The notes under the pieces: model-generated
The model's database searches: none
The model's input: only the letters and a program-made list of their open reading frames with translations
What the model was told of the DNA's origin: nothing
Shown: piece by piece, positions 1 through 7,364 of the stretch
How the letters are laid out: every line of letters begins with the position of its first letter
Position numbering within the stretch: position 1 is the first letter of the stretch
IMG/VR virus record: IMGVR_UViG_3300037847_003419
Coordinates: 1 to 64,000 of that record
Strand: one strand, 5' to 3'
Length of the DNA stretch: 64,000 bases
Origin: a virus
Program-made: the position numbers and the translations under genes

Positions 1-2
1 AT

Positions 3-665
3 AATCAACTTTACGGTTGGAAAACTGCGTATGCTAGTCCAGAAAACCAACCAGTCTATTTACACGCGCACAAATTAATGCGTAAACACTGGCAAGATAT
101 GCCACGTGTAGATGATATAGACGGTAATAAATGGGAGCAAGTGACAAACCATGTTAATGATAATTATTTCTTTATTGATATGGACAAGTACAATCTTGAA
201 GCTGTGCTACGTAAAGGTGCTGAGCTTGTAAAACGTAAAGGTATTAAATGTTTAGTACTAGACCCGTTTAATAAGATTAGAGATACAAATGCACACTCAG
301 ATGATGTAAACCGTTATACTATGGATTACTTAGCTAAGATTGAAGCTTTTTGTAAAAAGTATGATGTATTAACTTTTATTGTAGCGCATCCAACTAAAAT
401 GTACAAAGGTTCTGATGGTAAAATGGAAGAACCAACAATGTATAATATTAAAGGTGGTGGTGAATGGTATGATGCTAGTTACCACGGTTTATTAGTACAC
501 AGAGATTATGACGCTAAAACAACTAAGGTTAAAGTACTTAAAGTTAAGTTTCAAAACCTCGGTGAAAATGGTGCTGAAGCTCATTTTACATGGGAGCCAC
601 GTTCAGGCAGTTTTGTACCACACGTTGATGCTGTAGCAGAGACAGAGCCAATGCCTTGGGAATAA
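3..665 (+). CDS. Replicative DNA helicase/primase-helicase, C-terminal part (5' end outside window)
   Basis: The reading frame is open from base 3, well before the first ATG at 78, so the gene starts upstream of the window and only its C-terminal ~220 residues are here. The visible part fits a DnaB/Twinkle-type hexameric helicase core. A hydrophobic strand ending in LVLDPFNKI looks like Walker B. A later strand, FIVAHPTKM, matches the H3 sensor. YNIKGGGEWYDAS followed by LLVHRD matches the H4/arginine-finger segment. Walker A and any primase domain would lie upstream and cannot be seen. The stop overlaps the ATG of the next gene. The family unwinds DNA at the phage replication fork. The helicase call is fairly secure; whether a primase domain is fused is unknown. 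Confidence 0.8.
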   Translation, partial: NQLYGWKTAYASPENQPVYLHAHKLMRKHWQDMPRVDDIDGNKWEQVTNHVNDNYFFIDMDKYNLEAVLRKGAELVKRKGIKCLVLDPFNKIRDTNAHSDDVNRYTMDYLAKIEAFCKKYDVLTFIVAHPTKMYKGSDGKMEEPTMYNIKGGGEWYDASYHGLLVHRDYDAKTTKVKVLKVKFQNLGENGAEAHFTWEPRSGSFVPHVDAVAETEPMPWE

Positions 666-955
666 TGGCTTGGAATAAATGGAACAAATCACCTACTAAA
701 AAACCCCCGCCATTTAGCTGGGATAGAGATTTGCTAGATATAGTAGGCGTTGTTATTAAAAATAAAATTAAAATAGCAATGACACCTGACTGGAGCCACA
801 GTTTACACTATTGGCAGATAGATATAAAAGTTGGTAATAGTAGGTGGCACACAGATCCTAATAGGTACGATGATACGGAAATATATAATAAGCTAATAGA
901 ATATTATAAATATTATTATAACAAATACAAACTAAATACGAATAAAGATGGATAA
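665..955 (+). CDS. Hypothetical protein, tryptophan-rich N-terminus
   Basis: A 96-residue protein I do not recognise. I chose the ATG at 665, which overlaps the helicase stop (TAATG), over an in-frame TTG at 656. The N-terminus is basic and rich in Trp and Pro (MAWNKWNKSPTKKPPP), and the C-terminus is a Tyr/Lys-rich helix. The last 30 bases of the gene are shared with a copy of the promoter-like repeat (926-956), which fixes part of the C-terminal sequence. It lies between the replication helicase and the nucleotide-metabolism genes. Confidence 0.6.
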   Translation: MAWNKWNKSPTKKPPPFSWDRDLLDIVGVVIKNKIKIAMTPDWSHSLHYWQIDIKVGNSRWHTDPNRYDDTEIYNKLIEYYKYYYNKYKLNTNKDG

Positions 956-956
956 T
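926..956 (+). promoter_or_regulatory. Promoter-like repeat, copy 1
   Basis: TACAAACTAAATACGA, an 8-base spacer, then GGATAAT. This matches six copies at 55-58 kb exactly in both boxes and in spacing. It is the only copy in the left + strand block and overlaps the end of the preceding gene. It would drive the thymidylate synthase-like and ribonucleotide reductase genes. The GGATAAT box resembles a sigma -10 element. Promoter function is inferred. Confidence 0.7.
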
Positions 957-1118
957 ACATTAAAACAAATAAATAATAATACAATACAATTAACATACTA
1001 CCCGGGGACAAACAAAGAGTTTAAAACCGTGTATTATAAAGTTATACCAGGTGTTGATGACTTTACAATAAAAGACTTAACTAGTTATATTAAATATAAA
1101 GGAGAATACTATGCATAA
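948..1118 (+). CDS. Small hypothetical protein (56 aa)
   Basis: An open frame from an ATG inside the promoter-like repeat to a stop that overlaps the start of the next gene by 8 bases. The product is small and Tyr/Lys/Thr-rich, with a predicted beta-strand character (VYYKVIPGVDDF). I do not recognise it. Because the start sits inside the GGATAAT element, a transcript begun at that element would be leaderless or lack this start. The frame could therefore be read only from transcripts begun upstream, or could be spurious. Confidence 0.45.
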   Translation: MDNTLKQINNNTIQLTYYPGTNKEFKTVYYKVIPGVDDFTIKDLTSYIKYKGEYYA

Positions 1119-1761
1119 ATTTAGAACAGCAAACGACGCGTATGAATACTTACATGATAGAATAATACAAGACGGTGTAGACTTTGCAGGTACTAAAGCT
1201 CTGTTTAATGTTGGCGTATATATTACAGACTCACAAGACAACAAGATAATAAACAGAGAACGTAATTGGAAAGAAGATTATGCTGAAGCCGAGTGGCAAT
1301 GGTATTTAACAGGTTTGCCTAATATAAAAATGTTAGGCGAAATATATGGTAAAATTCCAGCTATATGGAAACGCATGGCTAACAGTGAAGGTTATGTTAA
1401 TTCTAACTACGGCTATCAGTGGCAACGTGGCTATAACCACATATCACAACTAGATTATATTATTAATCTGTTAAAAGAAAACCCTGAGACTAGACAGGCT
1501 TGTATATCTATATACGATGGTAAAGAACATCCAGATTACAAAACAGACACGCCTTGTACTTACGCTATTCAGTTTACAATATTGCACGGTAGACTTGATA
1601 TGTGTGTAACAATGCGTAGCAACGATTTGTGGTATGGTTTTTGTAATGATCAATACTGTTTCTCTAAGCTGCAAAAGATGGTCTCTGATAAATTAAATAT
1701 TGAACCGGGTGTATATTATCATTTTGCACATAATATGCATCTATATAACGACAAAATATGA
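1111..1761 (+). CDS. Thymidylate synthase-family enzyme, probably dCMP/dUMP hydroxymethylase
   Basis: 216 residues. The family transfers a one-carbon unit from methylene-tetrahydrofolate to C5 of a pyrimidine nucleotide. Visible landmarks are VNSNYGYQW, the catalytic cysteine C149 in TPCTYAIQF, and MRSNDLWYGFCND (R169-D180). These match T4 gp42 dCMP hydroxymethylase (NSNYGW, MCTNTVQY, MRSNDVVFGFRND) better than classical ThyA, where the last segment reads like RS-D-LG-PFN. Asp180 lines up with the gp42 Asp that replaces the ThyA Asn, a cytosine-selecting feature. The protein ends just after the HxY-type motif, slightly shorter than gp42 (246 aa). A strong AAAGGAGAA ribosome-binding site precedes the ATG, unlike its neighbours. 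It overlaps the next gene by 4 bases. A plain thymidylate synthase role remains possible. Confidence 0.8.
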   Translation: MHKFRTANDAYEYLHDRIIQDGVDFAGTKALFNVGVYITDSQDNKIINRERNWKEDYAEAEWQWYLTGLPNIKMLGEIYGKIPAIWKRMANSEGYVNSNYGYQWQRGYNHISQLDYIINLLKENPETRQACISIYDGKEHPDYKTDTPCTYAIQFTILHGRLDMCVTMRSNDLWYGFCNDQYCFSKLQKMVSDKLNIEPGVYYHFAHNMHLYNDKI

Positions 1762-2624
1762 TGTATTACTTATACCATATACCGGGTGTAAAAATAGGTG
1801 TAACAACAAATATTGAAGACAGAGTTGAACGTCAACAAGGTTATTATCCTCACGAGTATAAAGTAATAATGTCTACTACAGATATAGATTTAGTATCTGA
1901 AAAAGAAAGACAATTACAAAAAGACCTTGGATATAGAGTTGACATGAAACCATATAATAAATTAAAATGTAATAAAATGAAAATAAATGTAACAGAAATG
2001 ACTACGACTTTCCCATGTCCAGTCAATAAACTTAAAGGCAGGCTTATAGATAATATAGGTATGCGATGGGATACAGGTTTTGGTAGTGTTGTATTAACAA
2101 AAAAATCTATAGACTGGATAATGGATAATGTTAAATCGTCTCAGTTTACCAACGAAAGATGTTATGTATACAATAGAGCATTTGCTAGATGGTTTGATAA
2201 TAACAATGCTTTTGATTTAGACAATGCTAAACAAATGAACGAAGTTGAACAAAGAAGAAACGGTACGTTAACTGGTGGCTTAGCGCCTACAGGTGTTAGA
2301 CAACAAAAGTATTGTGATGATAGTTGTTCAGAAGTTAGTATGTTTGAACTAATAAGAATGTGGGCTGATAAAAGAGGCCTGTATGACAAAGGTGATCCTA
2401 AAACACAAGCTTTAAAACTTGTCGAAGAAGTTGGTGAAACTTGTAGAGCTATATTAAAAGGTAACGATATGGAAGCGATCGACGGTATTGGTGATTGTGT
2501 TGTTGTTTTGACAAACTTAGCTGAGTTAATAGGTGAGCCAATTGAACAATGTATTGAACAAGCTTATTTTGAGATTAAAGATAGAAAAGGTAAAATGGAA
2601 AACGGAACATTTAAAAAAGATTAA
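1758..2624 (+). CDS. GIY-YIG-like domain fused to MazG-type nucleotide pyrophosphohydrolase
   Basis: 288 residues in two recognisable parts. Residues 1 to ~65 (YLYHIPGVKIGVTTNIEDRVERQ) look like the T5orf172 branch of the GIY-YIG nuclease fold, with strand-KIGxTxN-R spacing. Residues ~195-288 carry a MazG-like all-alpha core with the metal-binding EEVGE and DGIGD motifs and the end IKDRKGKM-NGTFKK. MazG domains hydrolyse (d)NTPs to monophosphates and so feed hydroxymethylase/thymidylate-type enzymes. That fits the gene directly upstream, whose stop it overlaps. The middle ~130 residues are unassigned. Which ATG of the tandem pair is used (1758 or 1761) cannot be told. The MazG call is strong; the nuclease-like call is moderate. 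Confidence 0.75.
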   Translation: MMYYLYHIPGVKIGVTTNIEDRVERQQGYYPHEYKVIMSTTDIDLVSEKERQLQKDLGYRVDMKPYNKLKCNKMKINVTEMTTTFPCPVNKLKGRLIDNIGMRWDTGFGSVVLTKKSIDWIMDNVKSSQFTNERCYVYNRAFARWFDNNNAFDLDNAKQMNEVEQRRNGTLTGGLAPTGVRQQKYCDDSCSEVSMFELIRMWADKRGLYDKGDPKTQALKLVEEVGETCRAILKGNDMEAIDGIGDCVVVLTNLAELIGEPIEQCIEQAYFEIKDRKGKMENGTFKKD

Positions 2625-2626
2625 TT

Positions 2627-2938
2627 ATGTCAAGTAGAGAAATATATGATGCTAAAAACGGTATATCATCAAGAAAAGAATATGGATTTAGAGACCCTGT
2701 AGTTAGAACTGTAGTTGATAAGTTTGTTAAACGTTCAGATGTTGGCTATGCTAAATACGGTACAACACTAGATGATGAGCGTAAATTTAAAATGAAAGGT
2801 CTTCAAAAATATTTAAATGATATACAAGAAGAGCTTATGGATGCAATATTATATATACAAGCAGCCAGAGATGAACTACAAGATTTATCTGAAGAAGCTT
2901 TAATTGATAAAATCAAATATGATGAAGAAGAAATTTAA
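2627..2938 (+). CDS. Conserved phage protein, MazG-like helical fold suspected
   Basis: 103 residues. The pattern VVDKFVKRSDVGYAKYGTTLDD followed by a helix with IQEELMDAILYI is shared by many phage proteins encoded near nucleotide-metabolism genes. The EE-x-MD motif in a helix recalls the metal-binding helix of the MazG/dUTPase-alpha superfamily, so a nucleotide hydrolase is possible but unproven. It starts 3 bases after the GIY-YIG/MazG gene and overlaps the following nuclease start. Confidence 0.65.
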   Translation: MSSREIYDAKNGISSRKEYGFRDPVVRTVVDKFVKRSDVGYAKYGTTLDDERKFKMKGLQKYLNDIQEELMDAILYIQAARDELQDLSEEALIDKIKYDEEEI

Positions 2939-3368
2939 ACGTAAGCGTGGTCCTGTCAGAAGTAAAAAAGTTACTTTTGACGGGATTACATTTGCAAGTG
3001 GTTTAGAACGTTATATGTATCAAGTTTTAAAGAAAAATAAAATACACGCAATGTATGAGGGAGCTACATTTGTTTTGCAAGAAGGTTTTATGTTTGATAA
3101 CGAAAGCTTTGAAAGACAAAGTAATGGTAAGGGTGATATGGTTAATAGAGGTAGTAAAAAAATACTAAATATAAAATATACACCTGACTTTGTATCTGAT
3201 ACATTTATAATTGAATGTAAAGGTAGAGCAAACGAAAGTTTTCCAATACGTTGGAAAATGTTTAAAAAGTATGTAAAAGAAAACTTGCCTCATGTAACTT
3301 TATATAAACCCCAGAATCAGAAAGAGTGTGATAAAGTAATAGAATTAATAAATGAAAGAAATAAATAA
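2919..3368 (+). CDS. DUF1064-type PD-(D/E)xK nuclease
   Basis: A 149-residue protein with a very basic start (MMKKKFKRKRGP). The central features follow the DUF1064/VRR-like endonuclease plan: FDGITFASGLERYMY (Glu in the first helix), YTPDFVSD (catalytic Asp) and FIIECKG (E-x-K). Such enzymes act as branched-DNA or Holliday-junction nucleases in phage recombination. I start it at the ATG at 2919 rather than an upstream TTG at 2904; it overlaps the previous gene by 20 bases. Nuclease fold likely, exact substrate unknown. Confidence 0.75.
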   Translation: MMKKKFKRKRGPVRSKKVTFDGITFASGLERYMYQVLKKNKIHAMYEGATFVLQEGFMFDNESFERQSNGKGDMVNRGSKKILNIKYTPDFVSDTFIIECKGRANESFPIRWKMFKKYVKENLPHVTLYKPQNQKECDKVIELINERNK

Positions 3369-5223
3369 CAAAATACTATCGGATATAACAGTGCATATGA
3401 AATATGCTAAGTTTATTCCTGAGCTACAACGTAGAGAAACTTGGGAAGAGTTAGTTGACAGAAATAAAGCTATGCACATACGTAAGTATCCGAGTTTAAA
3501 AAATGATATAGAAACTTATTATAAATATGTATATGAAAAGAAAGTCCTCCCGTCGATGCGATCGCTGCAATTCGGTGGCAAACCTATTGAAATTAGTCCT
3601 AATAGACTTTATAATTGTGCCTATTTGCCTGTTGACCATATTGATGCTTTTAGTGAAGTTATGTTTTTATTGTTATCAGGTTGTGGCGTAGGTTATTCGG
3701 TACAATTACATAATATTAAAAAATTACCAGAAATAATTAAGCCACATATAGTTAGAAAACGTAGGTTTGTTATTGGTGATAGTATTGAAGGTTGGTCTGA
3801 TGCTATTAAAGTACTAATTAAGTCTTATATGGGCGGTAAAAGATCATCTAAAATAAAGTTTGATTACTCAGATATAAGACCTAAAGGCGCTAGGTTAGTA
3901 ACATCAGGTGGTAAAGCACCAGGTCCTCAACCACTAAGAGAGTGTTTAGTAAAAATTAAAGGTATATTAGATGCAAAGCAAGACGGAGAAAAACTTAAAA
4001 GTATTGAAGTTCATGATATTGTTTGTCATATCGCTGATGCCGTACTCGCTGGCGGTATACGTAGAGCAGCTCTTATATCGTTATTTTCCGCGTATGACGA
4101 AGAAATGATTTCATGTAAATCAGGTCAATGGTGGGAGACAGACCCACAGAGAGGTAGAGCTAATAACTCAGCGGTGCTTATGAGACATAAAATAACTAAA
4201 GAGTTTTTTATGGACTTATGGAAACGTATAGAGCTATCTGGCTCTGGTGAACCTGGTATATATTTTAATAACGATAAAGACTGGGGTACTAATCCATGTT
4301 GTGAAATAGCATTAAGACCTTTTCAATTTTGTAACTTATGTGAAGTAAATGTATCTGACGTAGACACGCAAGAGGAATTAAACGATAGAGTTGCCGCTGC
4401 TTCTTTTATAGGTACGTTACAAGCTGGTTACACAGAGTTTCATTATCTTAGAGAAGTTTGGCAAGAAACAACAGAGCGCGATGCCTTGATTGGTGTGTCA
4501 ATGACTGGTATTGGTAGCGGTAAAGTTTTAGATTTAGATTTAAACCAAGCGGCTGATCAAGTAAAAATGATGAACAGAATAACAGCTAAGACTATTGGTA
4601 TTAATCCTGCGGCTCGTACAACATGTGTTAAGCCTGCAGGGACAACATCTCTGGTACTTGGGACGTCATCAGGTATTCACGCATGGCATAACAAATACTA
4701 CATACGTAGGATGCGTGTAGGTAAAAACGAAGCTATTTATAGTTATCTTGCTATACACCACCCAGAACTTGTGCAAGATGAATACTTCAGGCCTCATGAT
4801 ACTGCGGTTATAGAAATACCACAAGCAGCGCCTAAAGGCTCCATTGTAAGAACAGAGTCTGCTTTTGATTTATTAGAACGTGTTAAAAAAGTAGCTACAG
4901 AGTGGGTTGCAACAGGGCATAAGTCTGGTAGTAATACACATAATGTTTCAGCTACAATAAGTTTGAAAGATAAAGAGTGGGAAAAAGCTGGTGAGTGGAT
5001 GTGGGAAAACAGAAATAATTATAATGGTTTATCTGTTTTGCCTTACGATGGTGGTACATATACTCAAGCTCCATTTGAGGATATAACTAAAGCTAAGTAT
5101 GATGAAATGACAAAACTACTTCAAGATATAGACTTAACTAAAGTAGTAGAGTTAAATGATAATACAGATCTATCAGGCGAACTGGCTTGTGCCGGTGGAT
5201 CTTGTGAAGTAACAAGCCTATAA
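3352..5223 (+). CDS. nrdJ: Adenosylcobalamin-dependent (class II) ribonucleoside-triphosphate reductase
   Basis: 623 residues, slightly shorter than the Lactobacillus monomeric enzyme. It makes deoxyribonucleotides with B12 as the radical source. Seen: LPSMRSLQFGG, NRLYNCAYLP (first redox Cys), LLLSGCGVGYSVQ, the active-site NPCCE (N314-E318), the PAGTTSL loop, and a C-terminal redox pair C613/C618 (CAGGSC). No ATP-cone or NrdB partner is visible nearby, consistent with a single-chain class II enzyme that does not need oxygen. The start overlaps the nuclease gene by 17 bases. Together with the hydroxymethylase-like and MazG genes it forms a dNTP-supply operon. Confidence 0.93.
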   Translation: MKEINNKILSDITVHMKYAKFIPELQRRETWEELVDRNKAMHIRKYPSLKNDIETYYKYVYEKKVLPSMRSLQFGGKPIEISPNRLYNCAYLPVDHIDAFSEVMFLLLSGCGVGYSVQLHNIKKLPEIIKPHIVRKRRFVIGDSIEGWSDAIKVLIKSYMGGKRSSKIKFDYSDIRPKGARLVTSGGKAPGPQPLRECLVKIKGILDAKQDGEKLKSIEVHDIVCHIADAVLAGGIRRAALISLFSAYDEEMISCKSGQWWETDPQRGRANNSAVLMRHKITKEFFMDLWKRIELSGSGEPGIYFNNDKDWGTNPCCEIALRPFQFCNLCEVNVSDVDTQEELNDRVAAASFIGTLQAGYTEFHYLREVWQETTERDALIGVSMTGIGSGKVLDLDLNQAADQVKMMNRITAKTIGINPAARTTCVKPAGTTSLVLGTSSGIHAWHNKYYIRRMRVGKNEAIYSYLAIHHPELVQDEYFRPHDTAVIEIPQAAPKGSIVRTESAFDLLERVKKVATEWVATGHKSGSNTHNVSATISLKDKEWEKAGEWMWENRNNYNGLSVLPYDGGTYTQAPFEDITKAKYDEMTKLLQDIDLTKVVELNDNTDLSGELACAGGSCEVTSL

Positions 5224-5238
5224 CTTAAATTAAATTAA

Positions 5239-5439
5239 ATGTACGGAGAAAACGAAGTAATTAAACTATTACAAAAAATGGGTAATGAACTTAACAGCGT
5301 TGAAGTTGATGCTGAAAAGTTTGTAGAGGGTAATAACTCAGCTGGAACTAGACTTAGAAAGGCTATGCAAAACATTAAAAACATAGCTCAACAAGTCAGG
5401 GTTGAGGTTCAGAACCAGAAAAATTCGGTACTAAATTAA
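5239..5439 (+). CDS. Histone H1-like (Hc1-type) protein of Bacteroidota
   Basis: 66 residues. The core VDAEKFVEGNNSAGTRLRKA followed by QNIKNIAQQVR matches the small histone-H1-like protein that is near-universal in Bacteroidota chromosomes (DA-KF--GN-AAGTR-RKA-Q--K). It is expected to bind DNA and may compact phage or host DNA or mimic the host protein. It is the last gene before the hairpin terminator, 15 bases after the reductase stop. It is one of the best host-lineage markers in the window. Confidence 0.85.
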   Translation: MYGENEVIKLLQKMGNELNSVEVDAEKFVEGNNSAGTRLRKAMQNIKNIAQQVRVEVQNQKNSVLN

Positions 5440-5444
5440 ATAAA

Positions 5445-5469
5445 GGGAGCTTAATTGCTCCCTTTTTTT
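5445..5469 (+). terminator. Intrinsic terminator
   Basis: GGGAGC, a 6-base loop TTAATT, then GCTCCC followed by seven T. It lies just after the H1-like gene, where the + strand block meets the end of the - strand late block. The T-tract orientation fits termination of + strand transcripts. Bases 5470-5533, between it and the converging late genes, contain no gene that I can see. Confidence 0.9.
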
Positions 5470-5533
5470 ATTTTAATACCTACGTAAGTAAGCGCAGCTA
5501 TTATTATACATATTGGACACGGACACATATCTT

Positions 5534-5977
5534 TTATTCAAAGAATACCATGTACTCAATAACTGTCTCTGTTGCGTCATTCATCTTGATAGTAACGTCT
5601 TCATTGTTAGCGTGACCCGCTCCACCTGTTTCGTTAGCATCCCAAGGAAACAACATCCAATCACCACCATAAAGTCTTCCTATATATGTAGGTGATCCAG
5701 TAGCTTCGCCAATACCTATTAAAGCGTATTTGTCTGTAGCGGTGCTCGTGTTTTTAATATATACCTTAGCTGATTTAGCAGCTGTTACCTCTAAATTACT
5801 TACTGTTAATAAATCTACTTCAGTTGCACTAGCTATTTTCTTTCTAGCTAATCCAGTTGTTTCTGTAATACCAGTTTCAGTTCCTGCTGTAGTAAGCGTC
5901 ATCGTATTAGAAATAGATAATGCGTTGTCAGCTATATCTGTACTAGTTAATGTTATTTGTGCTGTTGTTGTCGCCAT
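5534..5977 (-). CDS. Paralogous small structural-type protein A
   Basis: 147 residues, Thr/Ala-rich. It shares an N-terminus (MATTTAQITLTSTD) and the motif IGRLYGGDWMLFPW with the neighbouring gene at 6003-6419, so the two are tandem duplicates. Low charge, beta-rich composition and a place at the very end of the late block suggest a virion surface or decoration protein. No family is recognised. Confidence 0.7.
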   Translation of the reverse strand: MATTTAQITLTSTDIADNALSISNTMTLTTAGTETGITETTGLARKKIASATEVDLLTVSNLEVTAAKSAKVYIKNTSTATDKYALIGIGEATGSPTYIGRLYGGDWMLFPWDANETGGAGHANNEDVTIKMNDATETVIEYMVFFE

Positions 5978-6002
5978 TTTTATTTATTTTTTTATATTAA
6001 TA

Positions 6003-6419
6003 CTATGATGCTACTAGTGTTTTACCTTCGTGAATTAAAGCAAATTCAACTACTTGAGCAGCTGATATAGCCTCTATACCTACGTCTTGAGTTGCTGCCG
6101 CTGCTTCTAATGGGAAAAATGCCCAGTCACCAGCATATAACCTACCAATGTTTACGGCAGCTATATAAATATCTACATATTTAGTAGCGTCAGTATGTTT
6201 GTTAGCTATATATATTTTGTTAGCTTTATTTGCTCCTGCAGAAGTAGCGTCTATCATATCATAAACATCACCAGTTGGAACTTCTAATCTTTCGTATTGG
6301 ATACTGTCCAATCCCGTTGTTGTACCTGCTTTAAATAAAGTAGCTGTAGCCGACAGCGATAATGAGTCTGTCAGCAAGTCAGTACTTGTTAGCGTTAAAG
6401 TCGCTGTCGTTGTTGCCAT
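6003..6419 (-). CDS. Paralogous small structural-type protein B
   Basis: 138 residues, paralogue of 5534-5977: MATTTATLTLTSTD at the start and IGRLYAGDWAFFPL near the centre-right. The middle is more diverged, which suggests an old duplication. The predicted fold is a beta sandwich without membrane segments. As the second-last late gene it is a candidate capsid-decoration or fibre-tip protein. The function is not established. Confidence 0.7.
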   Translation of the reverse strand: MATTTATLTLTSTDLLTDSLSLSATATLFKAGTTTGLDSIQYERLEVPTGDVYDMIDATSAGANKANKIYIANKHTDATKYVDIYIAAVNIGRLYAGDWAFFPLEAAAATQDVGIEAISAAQVVEFALIHEGKTLVAS

Positions 6420-6445
6420 AATTTGTTTTTTTAATTAATTAATTG

Positions 6446-6940
6446 TTATTTGTTTTTTAAATATTCTTCAATATCTTTTATATATTTAGTTCTGCCATTT
6501 TGTTTAATAGCAATAACTTCTTGTTTTCTATTTGGTCTATGTGATACCCAACTAATATGAACCCAGTTAGGATTACCGTCAGGATATTCACCTCCAAACT
6601 CCCAAACCATTTGATCAAAATCTAAATTATCTTTTATATAGTGATACATCTCTGCGTTTGTTTTATGTCCAAAAGTATCGTCAATATCTATAGCTTGACC
6701 TTTCATGTGTTGTGATCTAGTACTACCACCTATTGCTGTATTAACAGGCTCGCCTCTAAAAAAGCTATTTATTTTTATTGGTCCACCTACCCACTCACGT
6801 AACGGCTCAAACAAATTTTCTGCAACTTCTTTCATGCATTTAATTTGTTCTTCGTTAGGAGTATTGTCTAAACCTCTTCTTTCACCTGTTCTACTATACG
6901 TGCCTTCGTGCCAGCTCACGTGTTTACTTATTCTTTCCAT
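6446..6940 (-). CDS. M15-family peptidase, probable endolysin
   Basis: 164 residues. This is a zinc D-Ala-D-Ala carboxypeptidase/endopeptidase fold that cleaves peptidoglycan cross-bridges. Seen: INSFFRGEPVN (substrate-loop Arg), SQHMKGQAIDID (H-x-x-G-x-A-x-D, first His and Asp ligands) and PNWVHIS (last His ligand). I start it at the ATG at 6940, after an A-rich leader, rather than an in-frame ATG at 6970 inside the preceding gene. No signal peptide, so a holin or other route (candidate at 48199-48591) would release it. Confidence 0.88.
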   Translation of the reverse strand: MERISKHVSWHEGTYSRTGERRGLDNTPNEEQIKCMKEVAENLFEPLREWVGGPIKINSFFRGEPVNTAIGGSTRSQHMKGQAIDIDDTFGHKTNAEMYHYIKDNLDFDQMVWEFGGEYPDGNPNWVHISWVSHRPNRKQEVIAIKQNGRTKYIKDIEEYLKNK

Positions 6941-6941
6941 A

Positions 6942-7256
6942 TTATTTATTTTTCCAACTACCATCAGCAAAGTCTTTTGCCTCTTGTTCTGTGTTAAATT
7001 GATATATTTCTTTTCTTTTTATAGCTTCTCTAAAAGCATCATCTGGCTGTTGCCATGTACCGTCGTCATCTTGAAACAAAGTAGGATAAGCCACGTATTT
7101 ACCGTCAGACTCACCATAAGCCATTAAATGTGTAGACGGTTTTTGTCCTTCGTACATTGGTTTATCTGAAAACTTTTTATCACCAACATAAACCTCTCCA
7201 TCTCTATCTTTTGGTTTTTGAGTAAACGGACTCCACCCCTTCATTTTAAAAGCCAT
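6942..7256 (-). CDS. Small protein with MAFKMKG N-terminus
   Basis: 104 residues starting MAFKMKGWSPFTQK. I chose the ATG at 7256 because it overlaps the stop of the tiny upstream gene (TAATG). The body (STHLMAYGESDGKYVAYPTLFQ, then a helix KEAEDFADGSWK-like) resembles a small phage domain of unknown role. The N-terminal motif recurs in at least four other late proteins of this window. It sits directly upstream of the endolysin. Confidence 0.75.
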   Translation of the reverse strand: MAFKMKGWSPFTQKPKDRDGEVYVGDKKFSDKPMYEGQKPSTHLMAYGESDGKYVAYPTLFQDDDGTWQQPDDAFREAIKRKEIYQFNTEQEAKDFADGSWKNK

Positions 7257-7351
7257 TAGCATGTACAGTCTTTACAGCATTTTTCACACCATCCTAAACA
7301 TACTAATCCAAACGTTATGGCTTGAAGCCACTTACAAAATTTACTTTTCAT
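7256..7351 (-). CDS. Tiny cysteine-rich membrane peptide (31 aa)
   Basis: An open frame beginning MKSKFCKWLQAITFGLVC and ending EKCCKDCTC, with seven cysteines in 31 residues. A short hydrophobic stretch is followed by a Cys cluster that could bind metal or be acylated. The A-rich leader (AAATAAATATG) matches its neighbours, and its TAA overlaps the ATG of the next gene (TAATG), which supports translational coupling. No family is recognised. Confidence 0.55.
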   Translation of the reverse strand: MKSKFCKWLQAITFGLVCLGWCEKCCKDCTC

Positions 7352-7364
7352 ATTTATTTTTTTA

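Noticed and set aside
656-667. TTG start for the second gene
   Set aside because: The ATG at 665 overlaps the previous stop in the usual TAATG manner and needs no rare start codon.
5730-6008. Several long frames opposite real genes, such as 5730-6008 (+), 10119-10436 (+), 24845-25096 (+)
   Set aside because: They are antisense shadows of well-supported genes, hydrophobic or low-complexity because of AT-rich codons, without leaders or family motifs.
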